The position numbers were made by a program, and so were the translations under genes. The notes under the pieces are model-generated. The model made no database searches. It saw nothing but the letters and a program-made list of their open reading frames with translations, and was not told the DNA's origin. Positions 1-8,649 of a stretch of 59,691 nucleotides of DNA are shown one piece after another. Position 1 is the stretch's first letter; each line of letters opens with the position of its first letter. The DNA is from Alphaproteobacteria bacterium (lineage in GTDB: Bacteria; Pseudomonadota; Alphaproteobacteria; Elsterales; Elsteraceae), in the NCBI GenBank assembly GCA_004292755.1, contig RDXE01000047.1, positions 1-59,691 of the forward strand. The letters are read 5' to 3'.

Positions 1-2810
1 TGCGGTGCTGGTCCAATTGCTCAGCGATCTCGCCAATCCGATGTCGCTGTGTCTCGGTTGCGTCGGGAAACGGAAATGGGTCGAAGCAGCGGGATTTTGA
101 ATAGCGAGGGTCATTCCCCATTCCAAGCCACCCCCCGGCTCTTAGCGCCCATCTTGAATGGACTGAAGACGAGAGTACTCCCAGAATATAAGCGTCATTT
201 ACTCCAACAACCACCAACATGTTATCTGGAATCAACATGTCATCAAGAAACTGGAAAACACGATGTTTCGCAGTCTCAACGGTCACCAGATAACTACTTA
301 GTTCACTCACTGCCTCTCGCAATTCTTTTCTCGGTTCTCCGAATATCCACCAATTGTCGCGATAGCTAGCACGATTATTATATGCTCGGACCGGCTTCAC
401 CGTCATCAAGAGATGTTGATAGACCTCTGGGAAGCGCCTGCGCACGTCATCTGCTGAGAGGCCGTACAGATCAATCACCATAACGCCACGCGTTACGGTA
501 GTGCCGGATGTGCTGTTCCAAGCCTGGGCGGCGGCCCAGTCCGAGGCCCTTTGCTTGGTCTGGCGTTACGATAAACCCAGACCCGTGAAGCTTAACGCCC
601 GGAGAACACAGCCCTTCGTTTGCGAGAAGCGCGCGTGCAGTTGTCACATCAGGCCCAACGGTCAAATCAGAGTGAATCCGGCCCTGTCGGTCTTTCAGCG
701 TAATGCGGGGTTCGTCTGTCTCTAGCGCCTCTTCCCTGATCACTTCCCGCAAAACGCCGTCATGGCTACCGCGCTCCGCCACAGTCATTGCAATACGGAC
801 AGCGGCTGCATCTGGGGTTGCTTTGGTCCAGGGATGATCTGGGATCGCCATCACCAACGAGATTGGTTTTTTGGCCGAGCAATGGCGCTCAATCGTCCGA
901 CGCTGAAACACCTGCGAGATCGAGTTGGTGGTGACCAGCCCAAACCTACGCAGGCGGGTATTTCTTCGGGTCAATAACTCAGCGGCATGGTCCCACCAGT
1001 ACATCACAAGGTCGGCTGAATCATTCATCTTTGGATGGGCTGCCCACAGGGCCTCGGCCTCTTCGTCTCCAAGGCGGGACCGCAAGTCTTTACCACCGAT
1101 GAAGGGCGGATTGCCGACAATGAAGTCAGCCGAGGGCCAGTCCGGGCGGCGTGGATTGGTGTAGCGATAAACCTCCCGTGGACTACCATCGGGAAGCAGT
1201 TTGGTGATTGGGCGGCCCTGGTCATCGCGCACTAAAGTCTTCTCGCCAGAAAGCACAGCATTCATCACTTGAATATTCTTGAAGGCTTTCAGGATCGGCT
1301 CCGATGGCATGCTGGTTTGGGTTCGGATGTGCCATTGCAGGAACCCAATCCACAGGACAAGCTCTGCAATTGCAGCGGCACGTGTGTTCAACTCCAACCC
1401 CAAAAACTGGTGAGGATCGACCGTGAGCCCCTCGAAACCAGCCAAAACTTCTTGACCCCCGAGATCTGTCAGCGCTTCTAGAACCTCACCTTCCAGTCGC
1501 TTCATCAACTCAAGTGAGACATAGAGGAAGTTTCCGGTACCACAGGCCGGATCCAGCACACGGAGATCGCAGAGTTTGCGATGAAATCCTTGAACTGTCT
1601 TCACAGCATCTGCCGGGCGGCCTTCCATCTTCTGGCGCTGTGCGGTCGACAGGGCTGCGGCCCAATCTCGGCGTAGAGGCTCGATCACTGTCGCAATAAC
1701 CAATCGCTCGACATAGACTCTGGGAGTGTAGTGCGCACCCAGATTGCGGCGATCATTTGGATCGAGTGCTTGTTCCAGCAGCGTCCCGAAAATTGATGGA
1801 TCGACATCGCGCCAGTCATGAGTCGCAGCTTGGCGAAGTTCTGCAATAGCCTCCTTCGACAAGGGTAGCACGGTACGGCTTTTAAAGAATTGTCCATTGA
1901 ATCGCTTGACTCTAGTCTCCAAGGCCATTGCGAAGCCACCGTCATTCATTGCTTCCCAGAGCTGGCCGACTAATGGTTCGAGTTTTTCCGGTGCATCTTC
2001 ACACCGTGCCAGCAGCTTCTGAAAGGATTTATGCGGCAGCAAACCGCTATCTTCGGCAAACATTGTGAACAAGCAACGCATCAGGAACAGCGCAACGTCT
2101 TCCGTTGGCAGGCAACTGTCCTCCAGGGCCTTCGAGACCGTCGCGAGACGCGTTGCAATGTCACGTGTAACCCGGGCGGAGCGCCGAGCGGGATCCAATG
2201 CCATTGGATCAGACCAAATCGCCCGAAAACGCTCTTGAATAGCAGGCTGACGCAACTCCTCCAGATAGATTCGAAAACTCTGCCGATCCGGAAATTGATC
2301 ATAGGCTTTGCCGTCCCGCCGAAAATTTGCGTAAACCTCAAAACAGTGGCCAACATCACACACTAATATGAATGGCGGTGGCGTGTGATCCTTTGGCAAC
2401 CACCGAACATACCCTTCGGCTTGCTGACGCGCATTCAGCATCAAATCATCCCATCGCCGATCTGCAGTTCGACGCCCCAAGACTTTTGGCTCAGCCGACG
2501 GCACACCACTATGGTTGGGCAATGCTTTTGCCCCAAATTGGCGGGACTGTTTCGCCTCAAGAACAAAGCAGTCCCGCTTGTACAAATCGATACGTCGATG
2601 AGACTTCGCGCCATTGCGCAACGTCTCAACAACAGCACGTTCAAAGACATAGTCGTTCGCCGCCGTGTCAGCATCGGCAGGGTCCGGAGCGGGCAGATCA
2701 AGCGTCGCGCACAGCTCGCTCAAAAACAGGGCATAGTTTGCGCGTTCCTGGCCGCCGATGCGACCGCTCCAGCGCTCAATGAAGAGATCAATCTGCTCAG
2801 GGGCTGTCAT
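1..2810 (-). pseudogene. MmeI-like type IIL restriction-modification enzyme, frameshifted and cut by window edge
   Basis: The intact part (471-2810, 779 codons) reads as a fused nuclease-methyltransferase. Near residues 70-95 there is a PD-(D/E)xK-like stretch (RRIDLYKRDCFVLEAKQ). Around residue 420 lies SAM motif I (LDPACGTGNF), followed by the adenine-methylase motif NPPF (IVGNPPFIGG). That frame stops at 471-473, just after HIRHYRN. From about 490 down to 1 the family's C-terminal part continues in another frame (RGVMVIDLYGL, then RDNWWIFGEPRKELREA, then SRCFDPFPFPDATETQRH) and runs off the window. Homologues carry about eight residues between YRN and RGVMVIDL, so roughly 23 bp seem to be missing. 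Family enzymes cut and modify DNA with one polypeptide. This copy probably lacks its target-recognition C-terminus and is inactive, unless the shift is a sequencing error. Confidence 0.85.
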
Positions 2811-3085
2811 GCTGGGCAGGCTAATCGTGGCAGCGCAGATGGTCTACACGGCATGCGGGGAGGGCGGGCTAATCCTGGGAATGAAGGAGGCGCAGCACGC
2901 TGCCTTGATCGGAAGCGCCCCGGCATGATCCGGGCAAGCTGGGAGCCCAAGTTGGCGTGGTACCTGCCGGAGTGGTGGAGGACGGTCGAGCCAGCATACC
3001 GATCTCAGATGGTCAGCAATCTTCCGGCCGAGCCGCCAAATCCCTTGCCAGCAGGCCGACATCTGAGTAGGGTCCCGGCCCTGGC
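2811..3085. other. intergenic region between the R-M gene and tRNA-Thr
   Basis: This 275-bp stretch would hold the promoter of the leftward R-M gene and of the tRNA. I see no convincing gene, terminator or repeat in it. Open frames on both strands lack recognisable protein features. Confidence 0.5.
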
Positions 3086-3160
<75 letters not shown>

Positions 3161-3241
3161 GTGATTTCCTTGAATGACCGCCTCGTTGCGGGTGGCCGCG
3201 TCACCCCGGCTGGGGTTGGTGCGTCACACGCACTCCCTGTG

Positions 3242-4276
3242 TCAGCGCTGCACCAGTTGGTGGCGGAGGATTGTGCGCACGGGGCTAGCGTGATCCAGCG
3301 ACAGCGCTTGCACGGCATCGGCAATCGCGGGGCCAAAATCCGCATAGGGGACGCGAACGGAGGAGAGCCACGGCGCGATCCAGTCGTTGAGCGGATTGTC
3401 GTCAAACCCGAAAACGACCACATCCTGTGGCACCTGTAAGCCAGCATCGCTCAGGCGCCGGTGGGCGCCGTAGGCCATCAAGTCGCTGGTGCAAAAAATA
3501 CCTGCGGGACGGGGGGCCGAGGCCAGCAGCGCCTCCGCACCGCGATAGCCGATTTCCAGATGGTCGCCCGTGCCGCCAAAGATGTGAGCGTCGATGATCG
3601 CCCGGCCTAGCGCGCGGGTGCGCTCCACAAACCCCTCGATCCGCATGCCGGTGGCCGACGACCAAGGTGAGCCGTGGAGCAGTGCGAGCGGACCGGAGAC
3701 ACGCCGCACCAGGGCTTCGGCAACCTCCACGGCGGCACCTTTGTTATCGATGCCAACGAACGGGGCCTGCGGGTCGCCCGGCGCCAAGCGATTGACAAAC
3801 AACAGCCGGTCACCGCGCGGTCGCGCCGCGTCAAGACCAGGACTGGCGACGGCACCCAGCAGCACGGTCACATGGGCGCGGTGTGCCCGCATCTCCAGAA
3901 GATACTCATCCTGCAATTCCGGGCGGTCATGGGTGTCGCACAGCAGCATCACCAGACCACGCTCGCGCAATGCCATCTCCACCGTGGCTGCAATCGCTGC
4001 CATGGTTGGGTTGGCAAGGTTGGCGGCCAACACCGCGACCAATCGGCTTTGCCCAATGCGGAGCGTGCGCCCCGCACTCTCCGGGCGATAGTCGAGGTCG
4101 CGGATCGCCGCGTTCACCCGCGCAATGGTTTCGGCTGACGCCTTGTTGGCAACGCCATTCACCACCCGCGACACTGTCGCAATGGAAACACCGGCGCGCT
4201 GAGCCACAGCTGCAATGGTGGGGCGGCCTGACCGGCTGGATGGTGGGCGAGAGTGCGCGCGGGTCATCGTGGGCAT
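3242..4276 (-). CDS. LacI-family transcriptional regulator
   Basis: The N-terminal helix-turn-helix (TIAAVAQRAGVSIATVSRVV) with its hinge is typical of LacI/GalR repressors. The rest is a periplasmic-binding-protein-like effector domain of normal length (about 344 residues in total). The frame is open to 4303, but the ATG at 4276 (MPTMTRAHS) or 4267 puts the HTH at the usual distance from the N-terminus. Neither start has a clear ribosome-binding site. The gene is divergent from the sugar ABC/GH2 operon, and a LacI-type palindrome lies in the gap at 4315-4328. It is therefore very likely the local repressor, sensing the transported sugar or a derivative. The effector cannot be named from sequence. 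Confidence 0.92.
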   Translation of the reverse strand: MPTMTRAHSRPPSSRSGRPTIAAVAQRAGVSIATVSRVVNGVANKASAETIARVNAAIRDLDYRPESAGRTLRIGQSRLVAVLAANLANPTMAAIAATVEMALRERGLVMLLCDTHDRPELQDEYLLEMRAHRAHVTVLLGAVASPGLDAARPRGDRLLFVNRLAPGDPQAPFVGIDNKGAAVEVAEALVRRVSGPLALLHGSPWSSATGMRIEGFVERTRALGRAIIDAHIFGGTGDHLEIGYRGAEALLASAPRPAGIFCTSDLMAYGAHRRLSDAGLQVPQDVVVFGFDDNPLNDWIAPWLSSVRVPYADFGPAIADAVQALSLDHASPVRTILRHQLVQR

Positions 4277-4277
4277 C

Positions 4278-4306
4278 TTGTGTCGGCATCGGAAACAGAG
4301 CAAGAT
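4278..4306 (+). promoter_or_regulatory. candidate sigma70 promoter of the sugar ABC/GH2 operon
   Basis: TTGTGT (4278-4283), a 17-bp spacer and CAAGAT (4301-4306) make a plausible -35/-10 pair. It would place the transcription start near 4313, immediately before the LacI-type palindrome. The assignment rests on spacing and position only. Confidence 0.45.
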
Positions 4307-4314
4307 GCGTGCGG

Positions 4315-4328
4315 GGAAAACGTTTACC
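4315..4328. promoter_or_regulatory. LacI-family operator palindrome
   Basis: GGAAAACGTTTACC is a 14-bp dyad with one mismatched pair and the central CG typical of LacI/GalR operators. It lies at the predicted transcription start of the operon and 38 bp upstream of the binding-protein ATG. The LacI regulator is encoded divergently next door. The arrangement fits steric repression. Confidence 0.75.
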
Positions 4329-4366
4329 TAATCAACCCACAAAACGCTCCAAGGGGGGAGACAACC

Positions 4367-5659
4367 ATGAGGTGCCTGACCGGCCTGACCGGCCTTGTTG
4401 CTGCAGGCATGCTGGCGACTGCGCCAGTCCATGCCCAGCAGCTGACGATTTGGCATGACCTTGGCGATAACGGCATTGCCTGGTTCCAGCGCATGGGTGA
4501 GGAGTTCGCGCGCACGCGCCCAGGCGTGACCATCCGGTCGCAAAGCTTTCCGACTGAGCAGTGGTTCGGTCGGGTCATCGGTGCAATCAACACCGACAGT
4601 GCCCCGGATTTGATTTTCAACAACTACGAACGCGTGATCCGGGTGCAAAGCCAAACCAACCGGCTGCTGGACATGCGTCCGGTGCTGGCGGCCTCACCCG
4701 ATCGCACGTTCTTGGGCGAGGCAGAATTGCGCGTCGCCACCTACCGCAATCGCATGCTGATCATCCCGATCCAGCGGGTGCAGATGGCGCTGGGGGTTCG
4801 CAAGAGCTGGCTGGACCGGGCCGGCGAGCCATTCCCACAAACCTGGGACGATGTTCAACGGGTGGCGCGCAAGTTTAAAGAGAACCCACCACCGGGCTCA
4901 ACAGCCGCCAATACCTTCGGGTTCGCGCTCCAAGCCGCACGACCGCGCGACTTGATCCACATGCTTGACCTGTTCGTGTTTGGCTCCGGGCTGGAGCACA
5001 CGCTGATCGATCCCGCTGGCACGATCACCATTGACCGCCCGGCCCATGCGCGCGTCCTGCAGGAGTTTCTGCGCACCTATACCAGCTATGGCTTTGTGCC
5101 GCCTGACACCATCAATCACTCCTTCACCGAGATGTATCAGGTGATTGAGGGCGGTCGGGCAGGCATGTTCCGGGTTGGCGATTGGAACGTGCGCCGATGG
5201 GAACAGCCCAACACGCTCGGCGGCGACTTCGTCGTCGGCCCCTGGCCGCGATTTGAGGCGGGCCGAGAGAATGCCGTCGTGGCAGGCGGCATGCGCGGTG
5301 TTGCAATCCCAGAAAACTCGCCCAACCGGCAGTTGGCCCAGGATTTCGCCCGCTTCATGCTCTCCCAGCCCGCGCAGCAAGCCTCGCTGGAGGTGATGGG
5401 CGCCTTTGTTCGCAACGACCTGAATGTCTCGGCGTTGACGCCGCTGCAGCAATGGTTCGCCCGCGCCCAGCATCGCCTTGTCCCCTCCGACTTCCCAGAG
5501 GCAACGCACGCTTGGTATCCAGAGTTGGAGGCCGCATTCCACCGGCGGCTGCTGACCGGGATCGCCAATCCACCGGCGAATGGTGACTGGTCCGCCTTCA
5601 TCACTGCCACCGCGCAGGAGATGCGGGAAGCAGCACAACGCCTGTCGCGCAACAACTAG
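4367..5659 (+). CDS. carbohydrate ABC transporter substrate-binding protein
   Basis: This 430-residue precursor has a clear Sec signal peptide (start MRCLTGLTGLV, cleavage after VHAQ) and the layout of family 1 extracellular solute-binding proteins (LTIWHDLGDNG, then TWDDVQRVA and a C-terminal helical domain). The ATG at 4367 is chosen because a purine-rich ribosome-binding site (AAGGGGGGAG) sits just upstream and the signal peptide starts there; the frame itself is open from 4253. It is the first gene of a five-gene operon with two permeases, an unknown protein and a GH2 glycosidase. It should capture an oligosaccharide or glycoside in the periplasm. The exact ligand is unknown. Confidence 0.9.
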   Translation: MRCLTGLTGLVAAGMLATAPVHAQQLTIWHDLGDNGIAWFQRMGEEFARTRPGVTIRSQSFPTEQWFGRVIGAINTDSAPDLIFNNYERVIRVQSQTNRLLDMRPVLAASPDRTFLGEAELRVATYRNRMLIIPIQRVQMALGVRKSWLDRAGEPFPQTWDDVQRVARKFKENPPPGSTAANTFGFALQAARPRDLIHMLDLFVFGSGLEHTLIDPAGTITIDRPAHARVLQEFLRTYTSYGFVPPDTINHSFTEMYQVIEGGRAGMFRVGDWNVRRWEQPNTLGGDFVVGPWPRFEAGRENAVVAGGMRGVAIPENSPNRQLAQDFARFMLSQPAQQASLEVMGAFVRNDLNVSALTPLQQWFARAQHRLVPSDFPEATHAWYPELEAAFHRRLLTGIANPPANGDWSAFITATAQEMREAAQRLSRNN

Positions 5660-5681
5660 GCCGCGATCCGGTCCACCCCAG

Positions 5682-5712
5682 GCGGCGGGGGCCCACTGGC
5701 AGCCCCCGCCGC
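5682..5712 (+). promoter_or_regulatory. intercistronic stem-loop between binding protein and permease
   Basis: GCGGCGGGGGC (5682-5692) and GCCCCCGCCGC (5702-5712) form a perfect 11-bp stem with a 9-nt loop and no T tract. Such hairpins after a binding-protein gene usually protect the upstream mRNA and dampen permease expression, so that binding protein exceeds permease. This role is inferred from position. Confidence 0.7.
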
Positions 5713-5744
5713 AGCGGTCTGTTCCTGCGAGTGTTGAGGCGCCC

Positions 5745-6650
5745 ATGGCTTTGTCTCGGCTTTCGGCCACCCTTCGCCTGTTGTGGCGCGAGCGGATCTT
5801 CTATGCCTTCGTCGCCCCATTCGCGGTGATCACCATCCTGTTTGGCATCTGGCCGATCCTATTGTCGATCCAGGTGTCGTTCACAGCCTCTGCGACAGCC
5901 CTGCGCGCCACACCGACATGGGTTGGATTTGCCAATTACTGGACCATCTTTGCGGACCCCTTGTTCACGACGTCGTTATGGCGAACCCTGGTCTATACCG
6001 GCCTCAGTGTGGTCGCAAACCTTGCCTTCGCCCTGGCACTGGCGGTGCTGCTGGACTCAACACTGCTGCGCCGTGGCAACATGGCAATCCGGGTGGCTTT
6101 GTTTCTGCCAGTGGTGACACCAGATGTTGCCGGTTATGTGGTGTGGCGTTGGCTGTTTGATCGATCATTCGGGGCGGTCAATGCTGGCCTTGACATGTTG
6201 GGACTGCCCGCCTTTGGTGGTTTATCGAGTCCGGCCACGGCGACAGCGGCGATTCTGATTGCGGAGCTATGGCATCACTCTGGCTTTTACATGCTGATCT
6301 TTCTGGCAAACCTTGCCATCCGCGACAAGCAATTGGAGGAAGCCGCAGCCATAGACGGGGCGACGCCCTGGCAGATCTGGCGCCTGATCATCCTGCCCCA
6401 GCTGAAGCCAGCCCTGCTGATCAATGCGGTGTACGCCACCATTCAGTTCCTGAAAACCTTCACGGTTGTCGTCGTGATGACCAAGGGTGGACCAAATGAC
6501 CAAACCAATTTCGTCAGCTATTACGCATACCAGTTGTTCGACCAGGGTCGCTACGGTGAGGCCACGGCGATGGCAACCATTCTGTTCTCCATCATCATTG
6601 TATTGTCGTTAAGCATGCTGTGGATCAGTGAGCGGAGTGGCACGAAATGA
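5745..6650 (+). CDS. sugar ABC transporter permease (MalF/UgpA type)
   Basis: About 301 residues with six hydrophobic segments and the EAA loop that docks the ATPase (EEAAAIDGATPWQIWRLI, then LPQLKPAL). The ATG at 5745 gives a normal N-terminus (MALSRLSATLRLLWRERIFYAFVAPF); the frame is open further upstream but there it covers the intercistronic hairpin. Its TGA overlaps the ATG of the second permease. It is an inner-membrane channel subunit. No ATPase gene is present nearby, so a shared ATPase encoded elsewhere must energise the system. Confidence 0.92.
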   Translation: MALSRLSATLRLLWRERIFYAFVAPFAVITILFGIWPILLSIQVSFTASATALRATPTWVGFANYWTIFADPLFTTSLWRTLVYTGLSVVANLAFALALAVLLDSTLLRRGNMAIRVALFLPVVTPDVAGYVVWRWLFDRSFGAVNAGLDMLGLPAFGGLSSPATATAAILIAELWHHSGFYMLIFLANLAIRDKQLEEAAAIDGATPWQIWRLIILPQLKPALLINAVYATIQFLKTFTVVVVMTKGGPNDQTNFVSYYAYQLFDQGRYGEATAMATILFSIIIVLSLSMLWISERSGTK

Positions 6651-7492
6651 CCAGACGCAGAGCACGACGCCTCCTCCTCGGTGCTTTGGCCTATACCGCG
6701 GCATTGCTGGTCGCCCTGGTCTTTTTGTATCCGTACTGGTGGATGCTGGTCGGGGCATTTCGGCGGACGCGCGATGTGCTGTCCAACCCCCTGCGCTTGG
6801 TGCCCGAGCAGATTGACTTCGGGGTGTTTGGCGAGATCGCGCGCATCGGTGGCGTTGATTTGTGGGTGTACGGCGTTAACTCGCTGCTGATCACCTCGGC
6901 ATCCACGGCCGTGTCGGTCGCAATCACAGCCCTGGGGGCCTATGCCTTGGTGCGCCGCCCCACTCTGCCGGGCTTCAAGCTGCTGCGCGCGGGCTTCCTG
7001 GTCACCATCATGTATCCCTACATGCTGTTGCTGATCCCGGTCTATGTGGTGATGTTCAAGTTGGGGCTGTTGGGTACCTATGCTGGCATCATTCTGTTCT
7101 TGGCCTTAGGGCCGATTCAATTTTTCTTGTTTGAGCAATTCTTCCGCGCCATCCCACCAGCCGTGATTGAAGCGGCACTGATCGATGGTGCCAGCGAGGT
7201 GACCATCCTGACCCGGATCGTAATGCCAATGGCGGCACCCGTGGTCGCAACGGTGACCTTGATCACGTTTTTGCTGAACTGGTCGCAATGGTTCCCAATC
7301 CTGGTCATCTCCCGCGCGTCAGACACTTACACACTGCCAGTTGCCTTGTTGTCGATGAACACTGAGCTTGGCTCCAACTTCCAGGGCATTATGGCGCTGG
7401 CAGTCCTCACCACACTTCCGCCAGCAATTCTGTTCGTGATCGCGCAAAAGCGCGTGATGGCGGGCATGGCACAAGGGGCCGTCAAGGGATGA
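6647..7492 (+). CDS. sugar ABC transporter permease (MalG/UgpE type)
   Basis: This 281-residue integral membrane protein pairs with the preceding permease. It has an N-terminal hydrophobic segment after basic residues, and the EAA motif reads VIEAALIDGASEVTILTRIV followed by MPMAAP. The start overlaps the upstream stop (ATGA), and its own stop overlaps the start of the next gene in the same way. Translational coupling of the two permeases is therefore likely. Confidence 0.92.
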   Translation: MTRRRARRLLLGALAYTAALLVALVFLYPYWWMLVGAFRRTRDVLSNPLRLVPEQIDFGVFGEIARIGGVDLWVYGVNSLLITSASTAVSVAITALGAYALVRRPTLPGFKLLRAGFLVTIMYPYMLLLIPVYVVMFKLGLLGTYAGIILFLALGPIQFFLFEQFFRAIPPAVIEAALIDGASEVTILTRIVMPMAAPVVATVTLITFLLNWSQWFPILVISRASDTYTLPVALLSMNTELGSNFQGIMALAVLTTLPPAILFVIAQKRVMAGMAQGAVKG

Positions 7493-8649
7493 CCAGTTTG
7501 GCTGCACGCCGCCCATCCGGGCTTGATGACCTTGCTGCCCGGATCGATCAGGCCCGCCACGCCACATTGGCTTGGTTGGACAGGATGGCCTTGGGCGACA
7601 TCGCACGCGGTGTTCATCGCATCTCCGCCCATCACGATCCTCAGGCATGGCCGGGTGTGCTGCTGCCCGGCAGCTATAATGCGATCCTCTGCCGGGATTT
7701 GATCGGCGGGCTGGACGACTGGAGCGACGCAGACAAAGCCGCCACCATCACCTGGCTGGAACAAGCGCGGCTGCCCGATGGACGCTTTCGCATCGCGGGC
7801 ATGACCGATGCCGACGTGTTCAAAAAGCCCGATCCAGTCGAGACATGGCGGTACATTGATTTCCACGTCACCAATTACACGCTGGGTGCGATTGCGGCAC
7901 TTCAGCCCGACCGACCGGCGGTGCTGGCATTCGCTCGGCCCTATCTCGATACGCATCATCTCTTGGCGTGGCTCGGGCTGCGCGACCTGCGCGACCCCTG
8001 GCAGGAGGGCAACAACATCGTGAACCTCGCCAGCTTCCTGTTGTTGATCGAACAGCAGGGCAACGCTGCCGAGCGCGCCTTGGTGCAAGCAGCGTTTGAC
8101 ACGCTGATCGCCTGGCATGATCGCCATCGCGAGCCGACCACTGGCTTCTGGGGCGTTGGCCAGTTGAGCGATGCGACCCAGTTGCTGCACGCCTTCGCTG
8201 GGTCGATGCACAACTTCCACATCTGGTATCAGCGCGATTTACCGCTGCCGGGGCAGGCGGCAGCGGTGGATTATTGCTTGTCGCTACCGCCCAGCATCCA
8301 CAGCGCCTGCATCGATGTGGATGCCGTGGATGTTCTGGTGCATGGCCACCAGATGCTCGATCACCGGCGAGCCGAAATTGAGCACTGGTGCCGTCAGCTG
8401 CTAGGCGCGCTGCTAGACCGTCAACACGCCGATGGCGGGTTCTCAGACGTTCAGCATGGCATCCGCCGCCAGGATGGCTGGGTCCATGGCTATGCCGAAC
8501 CGCAGGGACTATCCAACACCTTCGCCACATGGTTCCGCTGGATCGCGATTGCGATGATCGCGGACCTGCTCTGGCCAAACCGTTGGCCCTGGCGGTTTCG
8601 ACAGATGATCGGCATTGGCTATCGCAAGGCATGGCGTCATGACCGCTGA
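7489..8649 (+). CDS. uncharacterised protein of carbohydrate operon, possibly an alpha/alpha-barrel
   Basis: I do not recognise this 386-residue protein. It has no signal peptide and no obvious membrane segment. It is rich in Trp, His and Asp, with recurring helical segments and patches such as LEQARLPDGRFR, QHADGGFSD and GFWGVGQLSD. These patches resemble the turns of (alpha/alpha) barrels found in unsaturated glycosyl hydrolases and terpene-cyclase-like folds. It is coupled by ATGA to the permease and overlaps the GH2 gene by 11 bp, so it should act with them, probably on the imported glycan in the cytoplasm. The function is inference from context only. Confidence 0.7.
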   Translation: MTSLAARRPSGLDDLAARIDQARHATLAWLDRMALGDIARGVHRISAHHDPQAWPGVLLPGSYNAILCRDLIGGLDDWSDADKAATITWLEQARLPDGRFRIAGMTDADVFKKPDPVETWRYIDFHVTNYTLGAIAALQPDRPAVLAFARPYLDTHHLLAWLGLRDLRDPWQEGNNIVNLASFLLLIEQQGNAAERALVQAAFDTLIAWHDRHREPTTGFWGVGQLSDATQLLHAFAGSMHNFHIWYQRDLPLPGQAAAVDYCLSLPPSIHSACIDVDAVDVLVHGHQMLDHRRAEIEHWCRQLLGALLDRQHADGGFSDVQHGIRRQDGWVHGYAEPQGLSNTFATWFRWIAIAMIADLLWPNRWPWRFRQMIGIGYRKAWRHDR

